From NCBI RefSeq assembly GCF_000160575.1, contig NZ_GG697128.1:1-64000 (forward strand): a DNA stretch of 64,000 nucleotides, written 5' to 3'. Below are positions 54,311 to 63,564 of this stretch, piece by piece. The position numbers were made by a program, and so were the translations under genes. Position 1 is the first letter of the stretch; every line of letters begins with the position of its first letter. The DNA is from Weissella paramesenteroides ATCC 33313. Its GTDB lineage: Bacteria; Bacillota; Bacilli; Lactobacillales; Lactobacillaceae. The notes under the pieces are model-generated. The model was not told the origin of the DNA, made no database searches, and saw nothing but the letters and a program-made list of their open reading frames with translations.

Positions 54311-55308
54311 TGAGGTACATTAATTATTTAGGCACAGATGCCTACCAGAATATTGCTATGGATAGCTGGTTGTTATACAACCTTAAGCCAAAAGAACCAG
54401 TATTTACTTTATGGCAGAATAAGAAAGCTGTCATTGTAGGACAAAATCAAAATACTTTTGGAGAAATCAATCAAGAGTATGTTGATAAAGAAGGTGTACA
54501 GGTTGTTCGCCGAATGTCTGGTGGTGGCGCAGTTTACCACGATTTGGGGAATATTTGTTTTACTTTCTTTGTGCCAGTTGAGAGTAGTAGTCAGGTCAAT
54601 TTTAAGCAATTTGTTGAACCAATGTATGACGCACTACACGCAATTGGCATTGATGCCAAAATTACTGGTCGAAATGACTTAGAAGTTGATGGAAAGAAGG
54701 TCTCAGGTAATGCACAACGTTACGTCGGTGGCTACCTAATGCATCACGGTACGTTGATGTGGGACACCGATGTTGAGGCAATGGTTCGTTCTTTAAATGT
54801 TGCTGATGAAAAGTTTATTTCAAAAGCAGCAAAATCCGTTCGTGCGCGAGTGGGTAATATTAAGAACTATGCACCTGAAGGCCAAACTTTAGAAGGCTTT
54901 ATGGAAGCTTTACGTTACTATCTAACCAATGAGGGAAAAGATAGTGAGTTGGTACTAACTGATGATCAAATTGCCGACATTAAACGTTGGCGTGATGAAC
55001 GGTTCTCAACTTGGGAATGGAATTATGGTAAGAGTCCTGAGTTTGATTTCATGAATCATGCCAAATATGATGGCGGTAGTATTGACGTTAAGGCGAATGT
55101 TAAGGAAGGTAAAATTCAAGATATTGATTTTACAGGGGATTTCTTAGGTGTTCGTGACTGGCGTGAGATTAAAGATAAGTTCATTGGTCAGGTATTCTCG
55201 CCTGAGGCAATCCTTAAAGTTTTGGAATCTAATTCAGATGGCCAATATTTTGGTGGTATTACCAATGATGAGTTAGCGGTATTGTTTACTGGAGACAGTG
55301 ATAAGTAG
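54310..55308 (+). CDS. lplA: Lipoate-protein ligase A
   Basis: 332 residues. Activates free lipoate with ATP and attaches it to the E2 lysine of PDH. Recognisable blocks: RYINYLGTDAYQNIAMDSWLL, VRRMSGGGAVYHDLGNICFTF, GRNDLEVDGKKVSGNAQRYVGGYLMHHGTLMWD, and a C-terminal accessory domain (about 250-330). The start is GTG 54310, the only start that gives the conserved N-terminus. First gene of lplA-pdhABCD, so ligase and its target are made together. No lipoate synthase is seen, which suggests scavenging. Confidence 0.94.
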   Translation: MRYINYLGTDAYQNIAMDSWLLYNLKPKEPVFTLWQNKKAVIVGQNQNTFGEINQEYVDKEGVQVVRRMSGGGAVYHDLGNICFTFFVPVESSSQVNFKQFVEPMYDALHAIGIDAKITGRNDLEVDGKKVSGNAQRYVGGYLMHHGTLMWDTDVEAMVRSLNVADEKFISKAAKSVRARVGNIKNYAPEGQTLEGFMEALRYYLTNEGKDSELVLTDDQIADIKRWRDERFSTWEWNYGKSPEFDFMNHAKYDGGSIDVKANVKEGKIQDIDFTGDFLGVRDWREIKDKFIGQVFSPEAILKVLESNSDGQYFGGITNDELAVLFTGDSDK

Positions 55309-55324
55309 AAAGGGGCTACATGCA

Positions 55325-56461
55325 ATGGCAAGTATCGCAGATGCAAACAAGAAGGTTTTAGATTTTGATGGACAATTGCAAGCGCAAGATGATTTTTTCC
55401 CAACATTGAAGTTGTTGGACAATGATGGAAAATTGTTGGATAAAGCAGCTTACAAGCGTTCTGAATTAACAGATGAAGATTTAGTTGCAATTATGAAGAA
55501 GATGTTGTTTAGCCGTCAGCTTGACATCCGTTCAACAAAGTTGGCTAAGCAAGGACGTTTTGGTTTCTTCGCACCAACTGCTGGACAAGAAGCTTCACAA
55601 ATGGCTTCAGCATACGCCTTTGGTAAGGAAGACTGGCTATTCCCAGGATATCGTGATATTCCTGAAATTGTTGATAAGGGCTGGCCAGTTTGGAAAGCTA
55701 TTCTTTGGTCACGTGGTCACGCAAAGGGTAATGAGTTCACTACAGAAGATGGTGAGCCAGTTAACTCATGGATGCCACAAATTATCATTGGTGCTCAATA
55801 TGTTGAGGCAGCTGGTGTTGCTCTAGGTTTGAAGAAGCGCAAGCAAGATGCTGTTGCCTATGCTTATACAGGTGATGGTGGAACTTCGCAAGGAGACTTC
55901 TATGAAGGTGTTAACTTTGCTTCAGCCTATAAGGCAAACGCTGTCTTCTTCGTACAAAACAATGGTTATGCTATTTCAACACCACGTGCTTTGCAAACAG
56001 CCGCACCTCATTTGGCAGCTAAAGGATGGGGATCAGGTATTCCTAGTCTAGTTGTTGATGGTATGGATCCATTGGCAATGTACTTAGCAGCTAAAGAAGC
56101 TCGTGCATGGGCTGCTGCTGGTAATGGTCCTGTATTGATTGAAACGTTGACTAATCGTTTGGAGCCGCACTCAACAGCTGGTGATGATCCACTTCGTTAT
56201 CGTACAAAGGAAGATATTGCCGAATGGTGGAAGAAAGAGCCATTGATTCGTATGCGTAAGTTTATGAGTGAAAAGGGTATCTGGGACGACAAGAAAGAAG
56301 ACGATTACATTGCTGAAGTAGATAGTTATATTGACGATCAAATCAAGATTGCTGATAACATTGAAAAGCAAAAGATTTCTGATTTCTTAAAGAACACGTT
56401 GGAAGTTCCAGGACAAGCGATGAAGGAACAAATTGAGCACTTCGAGAGCGAGGGTAAGTAA
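55325..56461 (+). CDS. pdhA: Pyruvate dehydrogenase E1 component, alpha subunit
   Basis: 378 residues. With PdhB decarboxylates pyruvate using thiamine diphosphate. The ThDP motif [17 protein letters not shown]...NNGYAIS is near residues 180-222. Phosphorylation-loop region [14 protein letters not shown] is present. The frame opens earlier at 55298; ATG 55325 lies 9 bases after AAAGGGG. Sixteen bases after lplA. Confidence 0.96.
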   Translation: MASIADANKKVLDFDGQLQAQDDFFPTLKLLDNDGKLLDKAAYKRSELTDEDLVAIMKKMLFSRQLDIRSTKLAKQGRFGFFAPTAGQEASQMASAYAFGKEDWLFPGYRDIPEIVDKGWPVWKAILWSRGHAKGNEFTTEDGEPVNSWMPQIIIGAQYVEAAGVALGLKKRKQDAVAYAYTGDGGTSQGDFYEGVNFASAYKANAVFFVQNNGYAISTPRALQTAAPHLAAKGWGSGIPSLVVDGMDPLAMYLAAKEARAWAAAGNGPVLIETLTNRLEPHSTAGDDPLRYRTKEDIAEWWKKEPLIRMRKFMSEKGIWDDKKEDDYIAEVDSYIDDQIKIADNIEKQKISDFLKNTLEVPGQAMKEQIEHFESEGK

Positions 56462-56463
56462 TT

Positions 56464-57444
56464 ATGGCTAAGAAAACATATATTGCAGCAATTCAGGATG
56501 CTTTAGATTTAGCTTTGGAGAAAGACGAGAACACCCTAATTTTTGGTGAAGATGTTGGAGAAAACGGTGGTGTGTTCCGTGCAACTGATGGTTTGCAAGC
56601 AAAGTATAGTGATGAACGTGTATTCAATACACCATTGGCAGAATCAGGAATTGGTGGTTTAGCTATTGGGTTAGCAACAACTGGTTATCGTCCAATTATG
56701 GAAATTCAATTCTTTGGATTCCTATTTGAGGTCATGGACTCAATTGCTGGTCAAATGTCACGTGCTCGTTTCCGTTTCAATGGCACACGTAATATGCCAA
56801 TTGTGGTTCGCTCACCATATGGTGGTGGTACCAAGACACCAGAAATGCACGCTGATAACTTGGAAGGTATTGTTGCTCAGGTACCTGGACTTCGTGTTGT
56901 CATGCCAGCCAACCCAGCTGATGCTAAAGGATTGCTATTAAGCTCAATCGAGTCTGATGATCCCGTTGTTTTCTTAGAGAACTTGCACTTGTATCGTTCA
57001 ATGAAGGGTGAAGTTGCTGATGGTTATTATACAACGCCATTGGATAAAGCAGCGATTGCTCGTGAAGGTTCTGATTTAACCATCGTTTCATATGGTGGTG
57101 CTGTTCCTGTATCATTAAAGGCTGCTGATGAGTTGGCCAAAGAAGGTATTGAGGCAGAAGTTGTTGATCTTCGTACCGTTTCACCAATCGATATTGAAAC
57201 TATTGGTGAGTCAGTTAAGAAGACAGGTCGTGTTGTTGTTGTACAAGAAGCACAACGTATGGCTGGAGTTGCAGCTACAGTGATGGCTGAAATTTCAGAG
57301 CGCTTTATCTTGAGTTTGAAAGCACCAATTGGTCGTGTAGCTGCACCTGATACAGTTTACCCATTCGCTCAAGCAGAAAATGACTGGATGATGAAGGCTG
57401 ATGACGTTGTTGCTAAGGCCAAGGAGGTTGTAAACTATGACTGA
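56464..57444 (+). CDS. pdhB: Pyruvate dehydrogenase E1 component, beta subunit
   Basis: 326 residues, transketolase-like. Contains [14 protein letters not shown] (conserved Glu for ThDP), [16 protein letters not shown], and [12 protein letters not shown]; the C-terminal domain has [10 protein letters not shown]. Forms the alpha2beta2 E1 with PdhA. Starts 2 bases after the pdhA stop and overlaps pdhC by 8 bases. Confidence 0.97.
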   Translation: MAKKTYIAAIQDALDLALEKDENTLIFGEDVGENGGVFRATDGLQAKYSDERVFNTPLAESGIGGLAIGLATTGYRPIMEIQFFGFLFEVMDSIAGQMSRARFRFNGTRNMPIVVRSPYGGGTKTPEMHADNLEGIVAQVPGLRVVMPANPADAKGLLLSSIESDDPVVFLENLHLYRSMKGEVADGYYTTPLDKAAIAREGSDLTIVSYGGAVPVSLKAADELAKEGIEAEVVDLRTVSPIDIETIGESVKKTGRVVVVQEAQRMAGVAATVMAEISERFILSLKAPIGRVAAPDTVYPFAQAENDWMMKADDVVAKAKEVVNYD

Positions 57445-58735
57445 AATTTTTAAGATGCCTGATATCGGTGAAGGAATGGCCGAAGGTGATATCACAAACT
57501 GGTTAGTTAAGGTTGGTGATACAGTTAAAGTTGATGATTCCGTTGCTGAAGTACAAAATGATAAGTTAGTTCAAGAAATTCTTTCACCTTATGCGGGAAC
57601 TGTTACAAAGTTGTTTGTCGAGCCTGACACAACAGTCGCTGTTGGTGATCCATTAATTGAGTTTGACGGTGATGGTAGCGGCTCAGCAGCTGGTGAAGCT
57701 GCACCCGCACCAAAGGAAGAAGAAAAGCCCGCTGAAGAACCAGCAACACCGGCAGCTCCTGAAGCTCCAGCTGCACCCGCAGGAAATGTGGTTGCGACAA
57801 ATGGTCAAATCTTAGCAATGCCGTCAGTTCGTCATTATGCATTTGAAAAGAATATTGACTTGTCACAAGTACCAGCATCAGGACGTCATGGTCATATAAC
57901 GATGGCTGATGTCACTGGATTTACTGGTGCACCAGCTGCAGCGGCAGCACCTACACCTGAGCCTCAAGCAGCACCAGTTGCACCTGAAGCAAGCGCACCA
58001 GCACCAGAGAAGAAGATTGAAGTAGCTGATACTAAATCAGGACGTCAACCAATGTCTGGTGTTCGTAAGGCAATTGCTAAGGCAATGTCTGTTCAGAATT
58101 CGACAATTCCAACGGTTACGAACTTTGACAGTGTTGAAGTTTCAAAGCTTGTTGCACACCGTTCAAGCTTCAAGGAGTCTGCTAAAGAACAAGGTGTTAA
58201 GTTAACTTACTTGGCATATGCAGTGAAGGCTTTGGCCGCAGTTGGTAAGAAGTTCCCTGAAATTAATGCATCAATCGATATGGACACTAATGAAGTCATC
58301 TATCATGATACAGTTAATGTTGGTGTTGCCGTTAATGCACCTTCAGGATTATACGTGCCAGTTATCGCTCATGCCGAGAGTAAGTCAATTATGACAATTG
58401 CTACTGAAATTGCTGATTTGGCAAGTGCAGTTCGTGAAGGTACAATTAAGCCTGCTCAGATGCAAGGAGCAACAATTACCATTTCTAATTTGGGCTCAGC
58501 ACGTGGTACGTGGTTCACACCAATTATCAATGGTAAGGAATCAGCTATCTTAGGTTTGGGTTCAATTTTGAAGGAACCAATTGTTGATGAAAATGGTGAA
58601 TTAGCTGTTGGACAAAATATGAAGCTATCACTAAGTTATGACCACCGTTTGATCGATGGTATGTTAGGACAACAGTCAATGAATTACTTGAAGCAATTAT
58701 TGGCAGATCCTAGCTATATGTTGATGGAGGTATAG
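57437..58735 (+). CDS. pdhC: Pyruvate dehydrogenase E2, dihydrolipoamide acetyltransferase
   Basis: 432 residues, core of the complex. One lipoyl domain (about 1-78) with the lipoylated Lys43 in NDKLVQEI; an Ala/Pro/Glu-rich flexible linker (about 83-115); the peripheral-subunit-binding domain (about 117-155, [32 protein letters not shown]); a second linker; and the catalytic domain (about 205-432) ending in [14 protein letters not shown]. Only one lipoyl domain, as in many Gram-positives. Its Lys43 is the target of LplA encoded upstream. AAGGAGG lies before ATG 57437. Confidence 0.97.
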   Translation: MTEIFKMPDIGEGMAEGDITNWLVKVGDTVKVDDSVAEVQNDKLVQEILSPYAGTVTKLFVEPDTTVAVGDPLIEFDGDGSGSAAGEAAPAPKEEEKPAEEPATPAAPEAPAAPAGNVVATNGQILAMPSVRHYAFEKNIDLSQVPASGRHGHITMADVTGFTGAPAAAAAPTPEPQAAPVAPEASAPAPEKKIEVADTKSGRQPMSGVRKAIAKAMSVQNSTIPTVTNFDSVEVSKLVAHRSSFKESAKEQGVKLTYLAYAVKALAAVGKKFPEINASIDMDTNEVIYHDTVNVGVAVNAPSGLYVPVIAHAESKSIMTIATEIADLASAVREGTIKPAQMQGATITISNLGSARGTWFTPIINGKESAILGLGSILKEPIVDENGELAVGQNMKLSLSYDHRLIDGMLGQQSMNYLKQLLADPSYMLMEV

Positions 58736-58738
58736 AAA

Positions 58739-60145
58739 ATGGTTGTTGGAGCAGAAGCAACTGATGTTGGTACAGTTATCATTGGTTCAGGACCTGGTGG
58801 ATATGTGGCAGCAATTCGTGCTGCTGAACTAGGTCAAGATGTTACTTTGATTGAACGTGACAATATTGGTGGAGTTTGTTTAAACATTGGATGTATTCCA
58901 TCAAAGGCATTGATCAATGTTGGTCACCATTATCGTGATAGTCAAGAAGAAAACCCATTTGGATTATCAATGACTGGTCAATTAGATTGGGCAAAAGCAC
59001 AAGATTGGAAGCAACATAAAGTTGTTGATCAATTAACTGGTGGTGTTGCCATGTTGTTGAAGAAGCACCATGTGCAGATTATCAAAGGTGAGGCGACATT
59101 TAACGATAATGAAACTTTGAATGTTGTACAAGAAGATGGTCATCAATTATTGCGCTTTGAAAATGCTATCATCGCGGCTGGATCACGACCAGTGGAAATT
59201 CCAAGCTTAAAGTTTGGTGGTCGGATTGTTGATTCAACTGGTGTATTGAGCTTGCCTGAAGTACCAGAACATCTAATCATTGTTGGTGGTGGTGTAATTG
59301 GTTCCGAACTTGGTGGTGCATATTCTAACTTAGGTGCGAAAGTAACTATCGTTGAAGGCTTGGATCATACACTGAACGGCTTTGATAAAGAGATGACAAA
59401 GCCTGTTTTGAATGACTTTAAGAAGCACGGTGGTGAGATTATTACATCAGCCATGGCTAAGGGTGCGACACAAACTGATAAAGATGTTACTTTGACTTAT
59501 GAAGTTGACGGTAAGGAGCAGACGGTCACTGGTGATTACTTGCTAGTTTCAGTTGGTCGTCGAGCTAATTCTGATACGCTAGGCTTAAATAACACGGATG
59601 TCAAAATTGGTGATCACGGTCTAATCGAAGTTGATAACCAAATGAAGACAAGTGTGTCACATATTTATGCCATTGGTGATATTGTTGCCGGACCTGCTTT
59701 AGCACATAAGGCTAGTTTTGAAGGCAAAGTTGCTGCAGCTGCTATCAGCGGTGCAAGTAATGCTCATGATCTTCATTATTCATTACCAGCAGTTGCTTAT
59801 ACACAGTATGAATTAGCAACAACTGGTGAAACCCCAGATTCAGTAAAGGAAAAGGGATTGAATGCTAAGATCAGTAAGTTCCCATTTGCTGGAAATGGTC
59901 GTGCCCTTGCCATGGACGCGGGTGTTGGCTTTATTCGTTTGATTACTGATAAAGATAGCAATGCGATGTTAGGTGCACAAATTGTTGGGCCATCAGCGTC
60001 TGATTTGATTTCTGAGCTTTCATTGGCAATTGAAAATGGATTGACCTCCGAAGATATTTCGTTAACTATCCATCCACACCCAACTTTGGGCGAGGCTATT
60101 ATGGATGCTGCCGAAGTAGCAGATGGTTTAGGTATTCATGTATAA
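58739..60145 (+). CDS. pdhD: Pyruvate dehydrogenase E3, dihydrolipoamide dehydrogenase
   Basis: 468 residues. Reoxidises dihydrolipoamide with NAD. FAD motif GSGPGGYVAAIRAAELG, redox disulfide Cys47/Cys52 in GGVCLNIGCIPSK, NAD motif GGGVIGSELGGAYSNLG, and C-terminal HPHPTLGEAIMDAAE with the catalytic His-Glu. No lipoyl domain is fused. Starts three bases after pdhC. The FAD comes from RibF and the NADH made can be reoxidised by Nox, both encoded here. Confidence 0.97.
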   Translation: MVVGAEATDVGTVIIGSGPGGYVAAIRAAELGQDVTLIERDNIGGVCLNIGCIPSKALINVGHHYRDSQEENPFGLSMTGQLDWAKAQDWKQHKVVDQLTGGVAMLLKKHHVQIIKGEATFNDNETLNVVQEDGHQLLRFENAIIAAGSRPVEIPSLKFGGRIVDSTGVLSLPEVPEHLIIVGGGVIGSELGGAYSNLGAKVTIVEGLDHTLNGFDKEMTKPVLNDFKKHGGEIITSAMAKGATQTDKDVTLTYEVDGKEQTVTGDYLLVSVGRRANSDTLGLNNTDVKIGDHGLIEVDNQMKTSVSHIYAIGDIVAGPALAHKASFEGKVAAAAISGASNAHDLHYSLPAVAYTQYELATTGETPDSVKEKGLNAKISKFPFAGNGRALAMDAGVGFIRLITDKDSNAMLGAQIVGPSASDLISELSLAIENGLTSEDISLTIHPHPTLGEAIMDAAEVADGLGIHV

Positions 60146-60179
60146 TAGATTAAAATAATTATATTGAGGTGGGTAGGCA

Positions 60180-60977
60180 ATGTCTTTCTTTAAATCAAAT
60201 GACGGTGTCCGATTACATTACCAGTTTGATGGTAGTAGTGATCAACCAGTCGTCGTTTTTCTCGGTGGCTATACAAGTATGATAACGACATGGGTGGCTC
60301 AAGTTGAAGCATTTAAAAATGCAGGCTTTCGAGTACTAAGGTTTGAGTATCGAAATCATGGCCAAAGTGAACAGACGGACAAGAGCTTGCGTATTTCTAG
60401 GTTAGCAATGGATTTAGCAAATTTAGTGGACTATTTGCATGTCGATCATTTTACTTTGATTGGACATTCAATGGGTGCGATGGTTGCAAGTCAATATATT
60501 TCACAGTTTAGTGATCGTCGTGTAGACGCGATTGTAACAGAAGATCAAACACCCAAGATGCTGAATGAAGATGGCTGGCAATACGGCGTTAAAGATTCCT
60601 CCTTTGCTCGTATTAGCCAGATATCGGATAGTTTTCCGACAACAAAGTTGGTTAGACAAGCCATTCCAAAAGAACTGAAGCGTCAAGTATCAGATGGTTA
60701 TGTGCCGTTTGATTTCAAAAAAAATCGGCCATTGATGATTGATGGTATTGTGCAAGATTGGCGTGATGTTATCCGTCATGAAAGCATACCCCATTTATTT
60801 TTGGCTGGTAGTGCTTCACCGATGTATCCAGTAGATCACGCGAAAAATGCGCTTGATCTACAAAAGGTTACCGGCTCAGCAATGCATGTTTTTGACGGTG
60901 CAGGTCATATCCCACATTTGGAATTTCCGGATGAATTTAACCAAATTGTGTTAGAATTTTTAAAAAAGTTTAGTTAA
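60180..60977 (+). CDS. Alpha/beta hydrolase
   Basis: 265 residues. Canonical fold: VVVFLGGYTSMITTWVAQ (oxyanion strand), nucleophile elbow GHSMGAM with Ser near residue 97, a cap region, catalytic Asp in the SASPMYPVDHA region and His in GAGHIPHLEFP near residue 243. No signal peptide, so cytosolic. Substrate unknown. AGGTGGGT precedes ATG 60180, only 34 bases after pdhD and with no terminator between, so it belongs to the pdh transcript. Confidence 0.88.
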   Translation: MSFFKSNDGVRLHYQFDGSSDQPVVVFLGGYTSMITTWVAQVEAFKNAGFRVLRFEYRNHGQSEQTDKSLRISRLAMDLANLVDYLHVDHFTLIGHSMGAMVASQYISQFSDRRVDAIVTEDQTPKMLNEDGWQYGVKDSSFARISQISDSFPTTKLVRQAIPKELKRQVSDGYVPFDFKKNRPLMIDGIVQDWRDVIRHESIPHLFLAGSASPMYPVDHAKNALDLQKVTGSAMHVFDGAGHIPHLEFPDEFNQIVLEFLKKFS

Positions 60978-61025
60978 GCATGCCTTTAGCAATAAAACTA
61001 TCCACAATGTGCATAGTTAAAATTT

Positions 61026-61062
61026 AGATGTTTAGGAATAAAACTCCTAAACATCTTTTTTT
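61026..61062 (+). terminator. Terminator of the lplA-pdh-hydrolase operon
   Basis: Perfect 12-bp stem AGATGTTTAGGA (61026-61037) with TCCTAAACATCT (61045-61056), 7-base loop, T run. Confidence 0.95.
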
Positions 61063-61091
61063 ATGTTTCGTTTGATAAATTAAAAAACAAT

Positions 61092-61120
61092 TAGACAAAT
61101 GAGAAATTGCATGGTATTAT
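61092..61120 (+). promoter_or_regulatory. Promoter of the OppA-like gene
   Basis: TAGACA (61092-61097), 17-base spacer, TATTAT (61115-61120) with TG extension, and an overlapping TATAAT at 61118-61123. Confidence 0.65.
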
Positions 61121-61164
61121 AATAACACTATTAAAATTAAATCGTTCACAAAAGGGAGTTTGGC

Positions 61165-62796
61165 ATGAAAAAATTTGGCAAAGTAGCAGCCGCCGCTGCG
61201 TCGGTGGCGATGGTGGGTAGCGTTGCATTACCGGCAGTCTCAGCATCTGCTGCATCAACGGGCAAAACAATTAATTGGTCAGAAGTTGCGGCATTACCAA
61301 CAATGGATCCAGCAAAGTCTACAGACACTGTATCTGCAGATGCGCTAGGGGCAACAAGTTTACCATTGTTACAATTTGGTAAGGGTAATAAACTTGAAAA
61401 TGAGGCAGCGAAGAGTTACGAAAAGTCTGATGATGGATTAACATATACATTCCACTTACGTTCAGGTTTGAAGTGGGAAAATGGGGATGCTCTGACAGCA
61501 AAAGACTTCGTTTATGGTTGGCAACGTTCAATTGATCCCAAAACTGCATCTGAATATGCTTATTTGATGGATAGTGTAAAAAATGCGAAGGCTATTGAGG
61601 ACGGTCAAAAGCAACCGTCTGAACTAGGAATCAAAGCAATTGATGATCATACATTACAAGTAACGTTGGAATCACCTGCCTCATACTTCTTACAAGAAAT
61701 TACGATGCCCGTATTCTTTCCAGAAAACCAAAAATTTGTGGAGAAGCAGGGTAGCAAGTATGGAACATCAGCAGCCACGTACTTGTCTGCTGGTCCATAT
61801 AAATTCAAAGGATGGACGGGATCAAATAATAAGTACTCATTTGTGAAGAATGATAAGTATTTTGATGCTGATAAGGTGAAGACCAAGAAAATTGCTGTTC
61901 AAACAATTAAGGATCAGAATACTGGTTATAATTTGTATCAAGGCAAGAAACTTGATTTCACGCCATTATCTCCAGATCAAGTGAAGGCTTCAAAGAACAA
62001 GAAGGGGTACAAAGTTATCAAGACTGGTGCTACCCAAGCACTACAGATGAACGAAGAAAAAGTACCTGAATTTAAGAATACCAAGATTCGTCAAGCAATT
62101 TCTTATGCAATTAATCGTGATACATTATCAAGTAAAATTGTGACTGGGTCAGCCATTCCGGCAACAACGTACACGCCTAAAGGCTTAGTTAAGAATCCAA
62201 ATAATAATAAGGATTTTGCAACCGATGCTGAAGTAAAGGGTGCTGTTAGCTTCGATAAGAAGAAAGCTGCTAAGTTGTTTAAGGCAGGACTTAAGGAAGT
62301 TGGCAAGTCAAAGTTGTCTGTTCAACTATTGACTGACGATGATGATACATCAAAGCGTGTGGCACAATTCTTGCAAGAGCAGTTAGAACAAAATCTAAAG
62401 GGTATGGATGTTTCGATTAAGACAGTACCAAAGAAGCAACGATTGAAGTTGAGTACTGATGGTGATTTTCAAATGCTAAACTTCGGTTGGTTAGCTGATT
62501 ACCCTGACGCATCATCATTCTTGGATCTATACAAGAGCGACGCTTCTTATAATTATGGTAAGTGGAATAATGCAGATTACGATGCTGCATTAGAGAGTGC
62601 CGAAGGAAAGAATGCTAATAATACTAAGGCTCAGTATGCAGACTTCAAGAAGGCTGAACAAATCCTTGAGAAGGAAGCGGGAGTTGCACCTTTGTACTAC
62701 CGTTCAACTGCTTCATTGTTGAATCCTAAGGTTAAGGGAGTTATTGCAAATCCTACCGGTGCGCCATTTAATTTCAAGTATGCTGTTAAACACTAA
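61165..62796 (+). CDS. OppA-like peptide-binding protein, no lipobox, orphan
   Basis: 543 residues, SBP_bac_5 family. Signal peptide (KKFGKVAAAAASVAMVGSVALPAVSASA, cleavage near residue 29), then INWSEVAALPTMDPAKSTDTVS, GLTYTFHLRSGLKWENGDALTAKDFVYGWQRSIDP and LNFGWLADYPDASSFLDLYKS, all typical of oligopeptide receptors. There is no cysteine in the protein, so no lipid anchor. It is very rich in lysine, which may hold it to the wall. No oppBCDF genes adjoin; it has its own promoter and terminator. GGGAG precedes ATG 61165. Confidence 0.92.
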   Translation: MKKFGKVAAAAASVAMVGSVALPAVSASAASTGKTINWSEVAALPTMDPAKSTDTVSADALGATSLPLLQFGKGNKLENEAAKSYEKSDDGLTYTFHLRSGLKWENGDALTAKDFVYGWQRSIDPKTASEYAYLMDSVKNAKAIEDGQKQPSELGIKAIDDHTLQVTLESPASYFLQEITMPVFFPENQKFVEKQGSKYGTSAATYLSAGPYKFKGWTGSNNKYSFVKNDKYFDADKVKTKKIAVQTIKDQNTGYNLYQGKKLDFTPLSPDQVKASKNKKGYKVIKTGATQALQMNEEKVPEFKNTKIRQAISYAINRDTLSSKIVTGSAIPATTYTPKGLVKNPNNNKDFATDAEVKGAVSFDKKKAAKLFKAGLKEVGKSKLSVQLLTDDDDTSKRVAQFLQEQLEQNLKGMDVSIKTVPKKQRLKLSTDGDFQMLNFGWLADYPDASSFLDLYKSDASYNYGKWNNADYDAALESAEGKNANNTKAQYADFKKAEQILEKEAGVAPLYYRSTASLLNPKVKGVIANPTGAPFNFKYAVKH

Positions 62797-62813
62797 TAAC
62801 TTATAATTGCACA

Positions 62814-62845
62814 AATCACTGAATTTGATATTCAGTGATTTTTTT
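62814..62845 (+). terminator. Terminator after the OppA-like gene
   Basis: AATCACTGAAT (62814-62824) pairs perfectly with ATTCAGTGATT (62830-62840), 5-base loop, T run. Confidence 0.95.
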
Positions 62846-62909
62846 AATTAATGTTAGAATATAGCTAAATGGTATGTGTAGAAATTGCTAACTATTGAAG
62901 GAGGAAAAA

Positions 62910-63545
62910 TTGAAAATAACTATAATGGGTGGTACAGGGTATATTGGTCAGGGAATCTTATCTGTCCTTATGCAGAATAAAAGTCAGTACGAACTGATTA
63001 GTTTGTCTCGCTCAGGTGCAAAAAACCACTTAAATTTGGTTGAATCTGTGACTTATTTGGCGGTTGATTTAACTGAACCGGGTGATTGGCAAACGGTCAT
63101 TGATAGTTCAGACTTAGTTATCGATTGTGTAGGTATTTTTTTACCCAGTAAAAAGAAAAATACTAGCTATGAAAAAAACAGCATTGCGCCCGCAAAAACG
63201 GTGATTGATGAACTAGCAGTAAAAACAAAACAAACGAAATTTATTTTTATTGCGGCAAATAATGCACCGTGGATCCTTAATGATTATATGAAAGCCAAAG
63301 AAGAGGTTATTGCTTACGGTGTCAAAAAGTTGGATAATCGATTTGTAGCGGTTTATCCTGGTATGGTGTATGACCGTCAGCGTCTTTTTAATTTCATTCC
63401 AGGCATAATATTACATGTTGCCATTAATGGGTTACATTTGAATTTTTTGAAAAAATACCGACCAATTAAGCGTCAGACGTTCAATCAGGAAATTCTTCGA
63501 ATTATTAATAATCAGCCCAGTGATTTGACAAACAAAATATCATAA
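62910..63545 (+). CDS. NAD(P)-binding epimerase/dehydratase-like protein
   Basis: 211 residues. N-terminal Rossmann motif GGTGYIGQG at residues 6-14 followed by SDLVIDCVGIF; resembles atypical short-chain dehydrogenase/NmrA-type proteins rather than full sugar epimerases. The usual YxxxK is not clear; the nearest is NDYMKAKEEV. Substrate unknown. AAGGAGG (62898-62904) is spaced 5 bases before TTG 62910; the TTG at 62895 lies ahead of that site and is rejected. The map gene follows after 19 bases. Confidence 0.8.
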   Translation: MKITIMGGTGYIGQGILSVLMQNKSQYELISLSRSGAKNHLNLVESVTYLAVDLTEPGDWQTVIDSSDLVIDCVGIFLPSKKKNTSYEKNSIAPAKTVIDELAVKTKQTKFIFIAANNAPWILNDYMKAKEEVIAYGVKKLDNRFVAVYPGMVYDRQRLFNFIPGIILHVAINGLHLNFLKKYRPIKRQTFNQEILRIINNQPSDLTNKIS

Positions 63546-63564
63546 TTATCGTAGGAGAGAAAAG

